This document shows, in pieces, positions 1-6,245 of a DNA stretch of 6,775 nucleotides. Both the position numbers and the translations under genes were made by a program. Position 1 is the stretch's first letter; each line of letters opens with the position of its first letter. The notes under the pieces are model-generated. The model was not told the origin of the DNA, did no database searches, and saw nothing but the letters and a program-made list of their open reading frames with translations. This DNA is from Deltaproteobacteria bacterium (GTDB lineage: Bacteria; Desulfobacterota; DSM-4660; Desulfatiglandales; B25-G16): the NCBI GenBank assembly GCA_003646935.1, contig QMLW01000105.1:1-6775 (forward strand), in the 5' to 3' direction.

Positions 1-473
1 ATCCTTCCCTTCTTTTTCTTGATAGTATAAAGATCCAATAACGCCTGCGTGGGATGTTCGTGCATCCCGTCTCCCGCATTGATGACGCCCGCCTCCATGT
101 ATTTTGCAAGCAGATGGGGAGCCCCTGATGAGGGATGCCGTATGACGATGAGATCGGGATTCATGGCCTGAAGGTTCCGTGCCGTATCGATAAGGGTCTC
201 TCCCTTGGCTATACTGCTATCCGATACCGAGAAACTCAGCGTATCCGCGCTGAGCCTTTTCGCAGCCATCTCAAAGGACGTCCTCGTCCTGGTGCTCGGT
301 TCATAGAAGAAATTGACTATGCTCTTGCCCCGCAATGTGGGAACCTTCTTGATATCCCGCGAGGATATCTCTCGGAACACATCCGCTGTATCCAAGATCG
401 AATTTATGTCGCTTACCGACAGCTGATCAATGCCCAGCAGATCTTTTTGTTGAAATCGGTACATCGATCTCAT
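1..473 (-). CDS. pyrB: Aspartate carbamoyltransferase catalytic subunit, N-terminal part (cut by window edge)
   Basis: Encodes the N-terminal 157 residues of aspartate transcarbamoylase, the cytoplasmic enzyme that joins carbamoyl phosphate and L-aspartate to form N-carbamoyl-aspartate in de novo pyrimidine synthesis. The frame is open to the left edge, so about half of the usual ~305-residue protein lies outside. Visible motifs are the carbamoyl-phosphate loop STRTR at residues 60-64 followed by [10 protein letters not shown], the SIAKGET segment near 87-93 with the active-site lysine at 90, RHPSSGAPH at 112-120, and [17 protein letters not shown] at 132-148. This is the ATCase pattern rather than that of ornithine carbamoyltransferase. 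The ATG at 473 is preferred, but it has no clear Shine-Dalgarno; a GTG at 476 and an ATG at 464 are in frame. It lies 146 nt beyond rplQ and past a terminator, so it probably begins its own pyrimidine transcription unit. Confidence 0.95.
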   Translation of the reverse strand, partial: MRSMYRFQQKDLLGIDQLSVSDINSILDTADVFREISSRDIKKVPTLRGKSIVNFFYEPSTRTRTSFEMAAKRLSADTLSFSVSDSSIAKGETLIDTARNLQAMNPDLIVIRHPSSGAPHLLAKYMEAGVINAGDGMHEHPTQALLDLYTIKKKKGR

Positions 474-511
474 CACCGCGTATTTCGTTGTGCTATGACG
501 GATAGAACAGG

Positions 512-540
512 ATACTACACTATCACCGCACTGCCCACAA
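512..540 (-). promoter_or_regulatory. Candidate sigma-70 type promoter for pyrB
   Basis: On the minus strand TTGTGG (540-535) is followed after 17 nt by TAGTAT (517-512). The spacing is ideal, but the -35 matches the consensus at only three of six positions and the -10 at four of six. It lies between the terminator and the pyrB start and would give a leader of about 30 nt. The position makes sense, but the match is weak and could be chance. Confidence 0.3.
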
Positions 541-548
541 GAGCAAGG

Positions 549-588
549 CAAACGAAAAGAACCCCTTCCCGCGATAACAGGAAGGGGT
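549..588 (-). terminator. Rho-independent terminator at the end of the ribosomal operon
   Basis: Read on the minus strand, ACCCCTTCC (588-580) and GGAAGGGGT (569-561) form a perfect 9-bp stem around a 10-nt loop. A T-rich tail, TTCTTTTCGTTT, follows at 560-549. It lies 31 nt past the rplQ stop codon. The G+C-rich stem and T tail fit intrinsic termination of the long ribosomal transcript. As it also precedes pyrB it could act as an attenuator for read-through into pyrB. On the plus strand no T tract follows, so it is directional. Confidence 0.88.
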
Positions 589-602
589 CGTTATCGTATA
601 AC
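572..602 (-). promoter_or_regulatory. Alternative pairing elements overlapping the terminator loop
   Basis: On the minus strand the segment CGATAAC (596-590) is complementary over 7 bp to GTTATCG (578-572), which is the loop of the terminator hairpin. The same segment can also fold back locally, GTTAT (602-598) with ATAAC (594-590). Further upstream AGCCCCT (613-607) can pair with the 3' arm of the terminator stem with one G-U. These competing pairings resemble an attenuator or a strained pseudoknot. The pairings can be read directly; regulation is inference and no ligand or PyrR-type binding motif was recognised. Confidence 0.3.
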
Positions 603-619
603 AAGCAGGGGCTTTTCCT

Positions 620-1162
620 TTACGCTTTACTGCTTTCCTCTTTTTCCCCGCCATTTCCCTTCTCAGGTGTTTCTCCTTTCTGCTGTGTATCCTCAGGAAT
701 CGGCTCCTTTTCCTTGTGAGCAGCCTTCCTATCCGTTGTCTTCTCAGCGGGCTTCTTTTCCTTCGTCGCGCCCTTCTTCGATGCCTTGGCTGGGCTCTTG
801 CCCTTACCTGCCGTCACCAATTGCATGGTGGCCAGCGGTGCGTTATCACCCCTCCTGTGACCGGTCCGTAAAATCCTTACATATCCGCCCTGACGGTTGT
901 GAAAACGATCCTTTATCTCATCGAATAACGTATGGGTTACCGATTTGTCCATGAGATAGGAGAGCGCCTGTCGACGGGCATGGAGATCTCCTCTTTTTGC
1001 GAGGCTAACCATCTTCTCGGCAATGGGTTGTGCTGCCTTTGCCTTTGCCTGTGTAGTTGAAATCTCCTCGTGTCTAAAAAGGGAGGTTACCAGGTTTCGC
1101 AACATGGCCCGGCGATGGCTCGAGTCACGGTTTAATTTCCTGCCCGCCTTTCTGTGCCTCAT
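620..1162 (-). CDS. rplQ: Large ribosomal subunit protein bL17 with long charged C-terminal tail
   Basis: Ribosomal protein bL17, a 50S component near the peptide exit tunnel side. The N-terminus [20 protein letters not shown], the segment [18 protein letters not shown] (34-51) and [19 protein letters not shown] (93-111) are the family hallmarks. The core ends near residue 116, the usual length, but the protein runs on to 180. The extra ~64 residues are rich in K, E, A, T, P and G and look disordered. The ATG at 1162 overlaps the rpoA stop as ATGA, so translation is probably coupled. An AAGAGG-type Shine-Dalgarno sits about 11 nt upstream inside rpoA. This is the last gene before the terminator, the usual place of rplQ in the alpha operon. 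Confidence 0.97.
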   Translation of the reverse strand: MRHRKAGRKLNRDSSHRRAMLRNLVTSLFRHEEISTTQAKAKAAQPIAEKMVSLAKRGDLHARRQALSYLMDKSVTHTLFDEIKDRFHNRQGGYVRILRTGHRRGDNAPLATMQLVTAGKGKSPAKASKKGATKEKKPAEKTTDRKAAHKEKEPIPEDTQQKGETPEKGNGGEKEESSKA

Positions 1163-2208
1163 CGATCTCTATCCTCTTCCTTTTCTTCCTCAGTCTCCCC
1201 CTCACCCTCCTCGGGGAAGGGAAAATTCTCCAGCTTCATACCGAAGTTAAGATCCATTTCCTCTAAGATGCTCTTTATCTCGTTCAAGGATTTTCTCCCG
1301 AAATTCTTGGTCTTGAGCATCTCGCTCTCCGTCTTCTGAACCAACTCGTAAATATGCTTTATGTTCGCGTTCTTCAGACAATTAGAGGAGCGCACCGAGA
1401 GCTCCAGCTCGCTTACCGGTCGGAAGAGATTTTCATTGATCTTGGCTTCCTCCTCTTTCTTCTCCTCCTCTAGCTCCTCAACCGGTTCTTCCTCGAAATT
1501 GATAAAAGGCGTGGCCTGCTCCTTCAGGATCTTCGCGGCAAATGCCAATGCGTCTTGCGGATTCACCGTCCCATCTGTCCAAACCTCAAAGGTCAGCTTA
1601 TCATAATCGGTCCTCTGACCAACTCGCGCATTGCCCACTACGTACGTGACTTTCCTGATCGGTGAAAAAAGGGCGTCGATTGGTATGACCCCGATCTGCG
1701 GTTCCTCTGCTTCATGCCTTTCCGCAGGGACATACCCCTTGCCCGTCTTGACCACCATCTCCGCATGCAGAACGCCGCCTTTATTGAGCGTGGCTATGTG
1801 CTGATCCGGATTCATGATCTCGACCTTATCATCGGTAATAATATCGCCAGCCGTTACTAGTTTTTTATCCTTGATATCCAGATAGAGCTTTATCTCCTCC
1901 TCTTCCTCAGCAACGACCTTGAGGTTCACGCTCTTCAGGTTCAGGACAATGTCGGTGATATCCTCTCGTACACCGGGGATGGTGGAAAACTCGTGCGGAA
2001 CGCCATCGAATTTAACCGAAACGATTGCTGCTCCATACAGGGAAGACAGGAGAATGCGTCTCAGGGAATTCCCGAGGGTAATACCAAAGCCCCTCTCCAA
2101 AGGCTCACAAACGAACTTCCCGTAAAAATCGTTGAACGTTTCGGGATCGACCTCAATCCTCCTCGGCTTTATCAAATCTCTCCAATTTTTTTGATGTAGC
2201 TTTTTCAT
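1159..2208 (-). CDS. rpoA: DNA-directed RNA polymerase subunit alpha
   Basis: RNA polymerase alpha subunit, 349 residues from the chosen ATG. The N-terminal assembly domain (about 1-236) carries [26 protein letters not shown] (31-56, with the conserved arginines 50-51), which dimerises and nucleates beta and beta-prime. An acidic linker follows (about 237-261). The C-terminal domain (about 262-331) has SVRSSNCL (271-278) and [12 protein letters not shown] (301-312). These keep the residues that in E. coli (R265, N268, G296, K298, S299) contact UP-element DNA and activators. An acidic tail (332-349) ends the protein. An in-frame TTG at 2217 adds three residues, but it abuts the GAGGTGA ribosome-binding site, so the ATG at 2208 is preferred. 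It follows rpsD after 98 nt and overlaps rplQ by 4 nt. Confidence 0.98.
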   Translation of the reverse strand: MKKLHQKNWRDLIKPRRIEVDPETFNDFYGKFVCEPLERGFGITLGNSLRRILLSSLYGAAIVSVKFDGVPHEFSTIPGVREDITDIVLNLKSVNLKVVAEEEEEIKLYLDIKDKKLVTAGDIITDDKVEIMNPDQHIATLNKGGVLHAEMVVKTGKGYVPAERHEAEEPQIGVIPIDALFSPIRKVTYVVGNARVGQRTDYDKLTFEVWTDGTVNPQDALAFAAKILKEQATPFINFEEEPVEELEEEKKEEEAKINENLFRPVSELELSVRSSNCLKNANIKHIYELVQKTESEMLKTKNFGRKSLNEIKSILEEMDLNFGMKLENFPFPEEGEGETEEEKEEDRDR

Positions 2209-2217
2209 GTATATCAA

Positions 2218-2224
2218 TCACCTC
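2218..2224 (-). promoter_or_regulatory. Ribosome-binding site that decides the rpoA start
   Basis: GAGGTGA on the minus strand leaves 9 nt before the ATG at 2208 but directly touches the in-frame TTG at 2217, which argues against the TTG. It is preceded by a run of eight T (2232-2225), and before that by the short inverted repeat CGAA-ACAA-TTCG (2244-2233). Confidence 0.7.
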
Positions 2225-2252
2225 AAAAAAAACGAATTGTTTCGGGCCACCT

Positions 2253-2288
2253 TCAAAGGGCTCGATGATATCTTCAGGTCAAAGGGCT
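2253..2288 (-). repeat. Short direct repeat in the rpsD-rpoA spacer
   Basis: The 10-mer AGCCCTTTGA occurs twice on the minus strand, at 2288-2279 and 2262-2253, 26 nt apart, in the 98-nt spacer between rpsD and rpoA. It could be a leader recognition element or simply chance. No good promoter was seen: a TTGACC at 2282-2277 has no matching -10. Confidence 0.45.
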
Positions 2289-2306
2289 TTCGTGTGCGTG
2301 AGGGAT

Positions 2307-2936
2307 CTATTTGGAGTAGAGCTCTACTATCAGCTGCTCATTAACAGGCATGGTCAGCTCTTCACGACTCGGAAAGGCCTTTACGACACCGCGAAACTTT
2401 TCTATATCAACCTCCAGCCATGGGGGTATCTCCCGTCGTACCACCGTCTCCATTGCCTCCTGAATAACGGGGATCTTCTGGCTCTTGCCCTTGACCTCAA
2501 TAACATCACCGTTTTTCACCTGGTACGAGGGTATATTCACCTTGCTGCCATTCACCGCGAAATGATTGTGTCTCACCAGTTGCCGTGCCTGATCCCGTGA
2601 TGAAGCGAAACCCATCCTATAGACCGTGTTATCCAACCGACGCTCCAGCAGGATCAATAGGTTCGTACCGGTAATACCCTTCTGCCGCTCGGCCTTGTGA
2701 TAGTATCTACGAAACTGGTTCTCGAATATCCCATAGATCCTCTTCACCTTTTGCTTCTCTCGCAACTGAATTCCATAGTCCGAGACCTTACCGCCCCTTC
2801 TCTGGCCGTGTTGCCCTGGTGCATAAGAACGCCGTTCAAAGGCACACTTATCCGTATAACACCTGTCTCCCTTCAGGAACAATTTGAGGTTTTCCCGCCT
2901 GCATAACCTGCATGAAGCCTCAATGTATCGAGCCAA
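2307..2936 (-). CDS. rpsD: Small ribosomal subunit protein uS4, zinc-ligand form
   Basis: Ribosomal protein uS4, a primary binder of 16S rRNA that starts 30S assembly, 209 residues as usual. The N-terminal region has four cysteines, C9, C12, C26 and C31 (CRLC...CYTDKC), typical of the zinc-binding C+ form. [10 protein letters not shown] (38-47) follows. The S4 RNA-binding domain is at about 98-160, with [15 protein letters not shown] and [18 protein letters not shown], and the ending [11 protein letters not shown] is the family C-terminus. The start is a TTG giving the conserved MARY, with a strong AAGGAG 8 nt upstream; no ATG fits. In E. coli S4 represses translation of its own operon through a leader pseudoknot. 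Whether that happens here is unknown, although the upstream spacer can form a small hairpin. Confidence 0.98.
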   Translation of the reverse strand: MARYIEASCRLCRRENLKLFLKGDRCYTDKCAFERRSYAPGQHGQRRGGKVSDYGIQLREKQKVKRIYGIFENQFRRYYHKAERQKGITGTNLLILLERRLDNTVYRMGFASSRDQARQLVRHNHFAVNGSKVNIPSYQVKNGDVIEVKGKSQKIPVIQEAMETVVRREIPPWLEVDIEKFRGVVKAFPSREELTMPVNEQLIVELYSK

Positions 2937-2944
2937 TGGTCCTT

Positions 2945-2950
2945 CTCCTT
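2945..2950 (-). promoter_or_regulatory. Ribosome-binding site supporting the TTG start of rpsD
   Basis: AAGGAG on the minus strand lies 8 nt before the TTG at 2936. This near-ideal site, with the conserved MARY N-terminus, shows that the non-ATG start is genuine. Confidence 0.8.
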
Positions 2951-2967
2951 AACTAGTTCTTTTCATT

Positions 2968-2979
2968 CCACGCTCGTGG
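2968..2979 (-). promoter_or_regulatory. Small hairpin upstream of rpsD
   Basis: In the 55-nt rpsK-rpsD spacer the minus strand reads CCAC-GAGC-GTGG, a 4-bp stem with a 4-nt loop. No T tract follows, so it is not a terminator. Its place just before rpsD, the usual repressor gene of this operon, makes a control role possible, but the stem is short. Confidence 0.3.
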
Positions 2980-2991
2980 GCCGTGCCGGTA

Positions 2992-3387
2992 CTACACCCT
3001 TCTCCTCTTTGGAGGCCTGCACCCATTATGGGGGATGGGAGTCACATCCCGAATCAAGGTTACGGAAAACCCATCCGCCTGCAGAGCCCGTAAGGCCGCT
3101 TCACGCCCTACCCCAGGACCCTTCACGCGCACCTCTGCCGTTTTTAGGCCCAAGGCCATGGCCTTCTTTAACGCGTTCTGCGATGCCAACTGGGCGGCAA
3201 AGGGGGTGCTCTTCCGAGAGCCCTTAAAGCCTACCTGTCCAGGGCTCGATTGGGCAATGACATTTCCACTCATATCGGTGATGGTAATGATCGTGTTGTT
3301 GAAGGTAGCCTGGATGTGGACCACCCCATTTACCACCAACTTTTTCTCTCTTCTAGCCCTACCCGCCCTCGCTCGTTCCTTCGCCAT
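2992..3387 (-). CDS. rpsK: Small ribosomal subunit protein uS11
   Basis: Ribosomal protein uS11, part of the 30S platform near the Shine-Dalgarno-anti-Shine-Dalgarno helix. It has 131 residues, close to the usual ~129. Landmarks are [15 protein letters not shown] (24-38), [14 protein letters not shown] (53-66), [17 protein letters not shown] (87-102) and the invariant C-terminus [18 protein letters not shown]. The basic N-terminus (1-16) is the rRNA-binding tail. The ATG at 3387 has GGAGGA only 3 nt upstream, a tight but workable spacing. It is 15 nt after rpsM in the standard alpha-operon order. Confidence 0.98.
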   Translation of the reverse strand: MAKERARAGRARREKKLVVNGVVHIQATFNNTIITITDMSGNVIAQSSPGQVGFKGSRKSTPFAAQLASQNALKKAMALGLKTAEVRVKGPGVGREAALRALQADGFSVTLIRDVTPIPHNGCRPPKRRRV

Positions 3388-3402
3388 TGCTCCTCCAGGG
3401 AT

Positions 3403-3771
3403 CTATTTCCGACGTCTCCCGATAATCCTCCGAGGACCTTTTCTCGTCCTCGCATTTGTGTGTGTTCTCTGCCCTCGTGCTGGAAGGCCCTTTCTATGAC
3501 GCAACCCTCGGTAACAGCCCATATCCATCAGGCGTTTTATGTTCATCGACACCTCGCGTCTCATATCTCCTTCTACCCGGTGGGATTCATCGATGATCTT
3601 CCTGATCCGCGTGATCTCCTCCTCGCTCAGCTGATCCGATTTGGTGCCGAAATCCACGCCTGCGTTATGAAGGATGTCTCGAGAACTGCTTCTCCCTATT
3701 CCATAGATATAGGTCAACGCTATCTCGATCCTTTTTCCCTTCGGTAAATCAACACCAGCGATTCTGGCCAA
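3403..3771 (-). CDS. rpsM: Small ribosomal subunit protein uS13
   Basis: Ribosomal protein uS13 of the 30S head, which contacts tRNA and forms intersubunit bridges; 122 residues, the normal length. The start [10 protein letters not shown], the segment [14 protein letters not shown] (21-34) with the helix-two-turn-helix region, [17 protein letters not shown] (87-103) and the basic tail [11 protein letters not shown] are diagnostic. The start codon is TTG at 3771, fixed by the conserved MARIAGV and by an AAGGAG 7 nt upstream. It is preceded by rpmJ after 47 nt and followed by rpsK. Confidence 0.98.
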   Translation of the reverse strand: MARIAGVDLPKGKRIEIALTYIYGIGRSSSRDILHNAGVDFGTKSDQLSEEEITRIRKIIDESHRVEGDMRREVSMNIKRLMDMGCYRGLRHRKGLPARGQRTHTNARTRKGPRRIIGRRRK

Positions 3772-3778
3772 TGTATTT

Positions 3779-3784
3779 CTCCTT
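3779..3784 (-). promoter_or_regulatory. Ribosome-binding site supporting the TTG start of rpsM
   Basis: AAGGAG on the minus strand lies 7 nt before the TTG at 3771, confirming initiation at a TTG that yields MARIAGV. Confidence 0.8.
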
Positions 3785-3818
3785 ATACGATCCTAGAGAT
3801 GCCTATTGTGTTCAACCA

Positions 3819-3932
3819 CTACCCCTGCCTCTGTTTATGCCGGGGATTATCGCAGATCACCCTGAGTACACCTCTCCTCTTCACGATCTTGCAATGCTTA
3901 CATCTCCTCTTTATCGAGGCCCTCACCTTCAT
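3819..3932 (-). CDS. rpmJ: Large ribosomal subunit protein bL36, zinc-ribbon form
   Basis: A 37-residue reading frame, easily missed by length cut-offs, that encodes bL36 of the 50S subunit. It starts [20 protein letters not shown] and ends PRHKQRQG. The zinc ligands C11, C14, C27 and H32 are all present, so this is the C+ form. The length matches the typical 37-38 residues. ATG at 3932 to TAG at 3821-3819. It begins 3 nt after the secY stop, so its ribosome-binding site would lie inside secY and translation is likely coupled. In many bacteria map and/or infA stand between secY and rpmJ; here they do not. Confidence 0.96.
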   Translation of the reverse strand: MKVRASIKRRCKHCKIVKRRGVLRVICDNPRHKQRQG

Positions 3933-3935
3933 GTG

Positions 3936-5249
3936 CTACCGTACCCTTCTCAGGCCCTTTTTCATAAAGCCCTCATAGTGCCTAGTTAATAGGTGGCTCT
4001 CGATCTGCGTTATCGTATCCATGCCCACACCGACCACGATCAAAAGCGCAGTGCCCCCAAAGTAAAAGGGGACATTTAACCGGTAGATGAGAATCTCCGG
4101 CAGGATACAGATAACGGACACATAAATAGCCCCGCTGAACGTAATTCTCGTGAGCACACGGTCGATGTATTCGGCGGTGCTCCTGCCCGGCCGAATCCCG
4201 GGGATAAACCCACCATATTTCTTCATATTGTCCGCCACCTCAGCGGGATTAAAGTGAATCGCCGTGTAGAAGTAGCAAAAGAAAATAATGAAACCTACAT
4301 AAAGCAAGGAATAGATGGGCCTCCCGGGTGAAAGCGAGCTCACGATAAATTGAAGCCACCCTATCTGCTTCACATTTAGGAATCCCGCGATGGTGGCTGG
4401 AAACATAATAATTGAAGAGGCGAATATGGGCGGAATGACACCAGCGGTGTTCACCTTAAGGGGTAGATGGGTGCTCTGCCCCCCGTACATCTTCCTGCCT
4501 ATGACCCGTTTCGCATACTGCACCGGTATACGCCTCTGACCCCTCTCAACGAAGATAATAACTCCCACAATAGCCACCATAAAAACTACCAAGAGGAGCC
4601 CGAAAAAAGGACTCATCTCGCCGGTACCCATCAGGCGGAACGTATTGCCAACAGCGGAGGGCAACCTGGCAACGATGCCGGAGAAGATGATCAACGATAT
4701 GCCATTTCCGATACCCCTCTCGGTGATCTGCTCCCCGAGCCACATGAGAAAGGTCGTTCCAGCAGCAAGGGTTATCATGGTCATGAGCCGAAATCCCCAT
4801 CCGCCCATGGGGACGATTAAGGCGCCATCAGGGCTTGTCATGCTCTCAAGTCCGATAGAGATACCGAAACCCTGAATAAGGCTCAAAATCACGGTTCCAT
4901 ATCGCGTGTACCGGGTAATCTTCTTCCTGCCGGCCTCCCCCTCTTTTTTCAACTTTTCCAAGTGAGGCACCACCACGGTGAGCAGTTCCAATATAATTGC
5001 CGCGCTTATGTAAGGCATGATCCCCAAGGCCATCACCGATAGCCTTCGCAGTGCCCCTCCGGAGAACATGTCAAAGAGGCCGAACAGGGTGCCCTGCCTG
5101 GCGCTGAAAAACGCGGCTAATGCCGCTGCGTCAATACCAGGGGTTGGAATATGACATCCAAGCCTGTAGACCGCTAGCATGAAAAGCGTAAAGAGAATCC
5201 TTCTCTTTAGCTCAGGTATCTTGGCGATATTTTGGAAACCCCCAATCAT
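3936..5249 (-). CDS. secY: Protein translocase subunit SecY
   Basis: SecY, the ten-helix inner-membrane channel of the SecYEG translocon, which passes unfolded secretory proteins and inserts membrane proteins. It has 437 residues, the family norm. The N-terminus MIGGFQNIAKIPELKRRILF leads into helix 1 (about 17-34), followed by the plug region (about 54-70). Further helices lie near 71-94, 116-135, 153-172, 183-201, 213-234, 270-290, 312-331, 369-388 and 395-411. The motif GEQITERGIGNGISLIIF (172-189), the SecA/ribosome-binding loop with ERGQRRIPVQYAKR (235-248) and FIPGIRPGRSTAEYIDRVL (348-366) are classic SecY features. The ATG at 5249 is 2 nt past the rplO stop. A TTG at 5255 would add two residues and overlap that stop. 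No strong Shine-Dalgarno is visible, so coupling to rplO is likely. Confidence 0.98.
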   Translation of the reverse strand: MIGGFQNIAKIPELKRRILFTLFMLAVYRLGCHIPTPGIDAAALAAFFSARQGTLFGLFDMFSGGALRRLSVMALGIMPYISAAIILELLTVVVPHLEKLKKEGEAGRKKITRYTRYGTVILSLIQGFGISIGLESMTSPDGALIVPMGGWGFRLMTMITLAAGTTFLMWLGEQITERGIGNGISLIIFSGIVARLPSAVGNTFRLMGTGEMSPFFGLLLVVFMVAIVGVIIFVERGQRRIPVQYAKRVIGRKMYGGQSTHLPLKVNTAGVIPPIFASSIIMFPATIAGFLNVKQIGWLQFIVSSLSPGRPIYSLLYVGFIIFFCYFYTAIHFNPAEVADNMKKYGGFIPGIRPGRSTAEYIDRVLTRITFSGAIYVSVICILPEILIYRLNVPFYFGGTALLIVVGVGMDTITQIESHLLTRHYEGFMKKGLRRVR

Positions 5250-5251
5250 GA

Positions 5252-5689
5252 TCAACCCATCTCTACCGTTCCGCCTGCTGATTCAATCTTTTTTCTCGCT
5301 CCTTGGCTCACCTTATCGAGTCGTATCGTAAGGGGATGCGATATGTCTCCTGCTCCCAGGAGCTTGACTGCCCACCTCTTATTGACCAAACCAGCCTTCA
5401 GAAGGACATCTCTGTCAACCGTGTCCCCGGATTGAAAGGAGGAAAGGTCCTTTATATTAAGGATCGCATAACGCTTCTTGAAGACATTGGTGAACCCCCG
5501 TTTGGGAACCCTCCTATGCAGCGGCATCTGCCCGCCCTCAAATCCCAGGTGAATCCCTCCGCCTGAACGCGCGTTTTGCCCCTTGGTTCCCCTACCGGCA
5601 GTTCCTCCTCTTCCCGAGCCTTCTCCCCTGCCTATTCTCTTGCGCCGCTTCCTCACGCCTTTGTCCGGTCCCACTTCGTTTAGCTTCAT
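5252..5689 (-). CDS. rplO: Large ribosomal subunit protein uL15
   Basis: Ribosomal protein uL15, a late-assembling 50S protein whose extended N-terminal arm threads through 23S rRNA; 145 residues, normal. The glycine- and arginine-rich arm (about 18-55: KRIGRGEGSGRGGTAGRGTK, then GQNARSGGG and GFEGGQMPLHRRVPKRGF) is diagnostic. The globular C-terminal half ends in GARKKIESAGGTVE. The ATG at 5689 has only a weak GCGAGA upstream. It follows rpsE after just 22 nt, leaving no room for the rpmD gene that usually stands here, and secY follows directly. Confidence 0.97.
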   Translation of the reverse strand: MKLNEVGPDKGVRKRRKRIGRGEGSGRGGTAGRGTKGQNARSGGGIHLGFEGGQMPLHRRVPKRGFTNVFKKRYAILNIKDLSSFQSGDTVDRDVLLKAGLVNKRWAVKLLGAGDISHPLTIRLDKVSQGARKKIESAGGTVEMG

Positions 5690-5711
5690 AGATGTCTCGC
5701 TTTCATGCCGT

Positions 5712-6236
5712 TCAGCCTAACAGCTCCTCGACGGTTTTGCCCCGGGACCGTGCGAACTCCTGCGGAGTCCCCAAGGATAGAAGTCCATCAAGGGTTGCCT
5801 TCACCAAGTTGTGGGGATTATGTGAGCGCAAGCACTTGCTCACCACGTTCTTCACGCCCGCTGCCTCCAACACAGCCCTCACGGCTCCACCAGCTATGAT
5901 GCCCGTTCCAGGGCGAGCCGGCTTAAGTAGAACCGAGCTTGAACCGGATTTGCCGATCACCTCATGGGGAATTGTATCGTCTAAAAGGGATACCGGGGCC
6001 ATATCCTTTCGCGCCCTCTCTCCTCCCTTTCGTATAGCCTCAGGTACTTCATTTGCCTTTCCGAGTCCAGCGCCTACCGTTCCCTTGCCATCGCCCACTA
6101 CCACGATCGCGCTGAAGGAAAATCTTCGACCGCCCTTTACTACCTTTGCCACCCGGTTGATATAGACAACCTTCTCGATCAGCTGGACTTCTTCCTCTTC
6201 CACAACCGTGCCTATCTCCCCTTGCTTCAGGTTCAA
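5712..6236 (-). CDS. rpsE: Small ribosomal subunit protein uS5
   Basis: Ribosomal protein uS5 of the 30S subunit, at the mRNA entry and important for decoding fidelity. The double-stranded-RNA-binding N-terminal domain has [20 protein letters not shown] (27-46) and [25 protein letters not shown]. The C-terminal domain has [23 protein letters not shown] (106-128) and ends GKTVEELLG. The longest start is a TTG at 6236 (174 residues), 9 nt after rplR. No Shine-Dalgarno precedes it, so initiation would rely on coupling. A GTG at 6203 (163 residues) has an AAGGGGAG 12 nt upstream and would give an N-terminus closer to some relatives. The exact start is therefore uncertain; the identity is not. Confidence 0.97.
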   Translation of the reverse strand: MNLKQGEIGTVVEEEEVQLIEKVVYINRVAKVVKGGRRFSFSAIVVVGDGKGTVGAGLGKANEVPEAIRKGGERARKDMAPVSLLDDTIPHEVIGKSGSSSVLLKPARPGTGIIAGGAVRAVLEAAGVKNVVSKCLRSHNPHNLVKATLDGLLSLGTPQEFARSRGKTVEELLG

Positions 6237-6245
6237 TTATATCTA

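Noticed and set aside
474..619. PyrR-type binding loop or PyrL-like leader peptide upstream of pyrB
   Set aside because: No match to the PyrR anti-antiterminator consensus and no short leader frame with a ribosome-binding site was visible.
135..719. Plus-strand open frame of 194 codons antisense to pyrB and the end of rplQ
   Set aside because: The minus-strand frames here match well-known families with conserved motifs; the plus-strand product has no recognisable domain and spans two genes and a terminator.
2265..2282. TTGACC in the rpsD-rpoA spacer as a promoter -35
   Set aside because: No acceptable -10 is found 16-18 nt downstream, so an internal rpoA promoter is not supported.
3035..3747. 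Two overlapping plus-strand open frames (3035-3499 and 3250-3747)
   Set aside because: They lie antisense to rpsK and rpsM, whose identity is certain. They overlap each other and show no family features.
4546..4800. Minus-strand open frame of 84 codons inside secY in another frame
   Set aside because: Fully contained in secY, which is intact across this region; the histidine-rich product is a frame shadow.
5686..5706. Six-codon frame (MKARHL) between rpsE and rplO whose stop overlaps the rplO start
   Set aside because: Tempting as a remnant of rpmD or a coupling peptide, but it is too short to tell from chance and has no clear ribosome-binding site.
5692..6165. Plus-strand open frame of 157 codons antisense to rpsE
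   Set aside because: Low-complexity proline/serine-rich product typical of the reverse complement of a GC-balanced coding gene.
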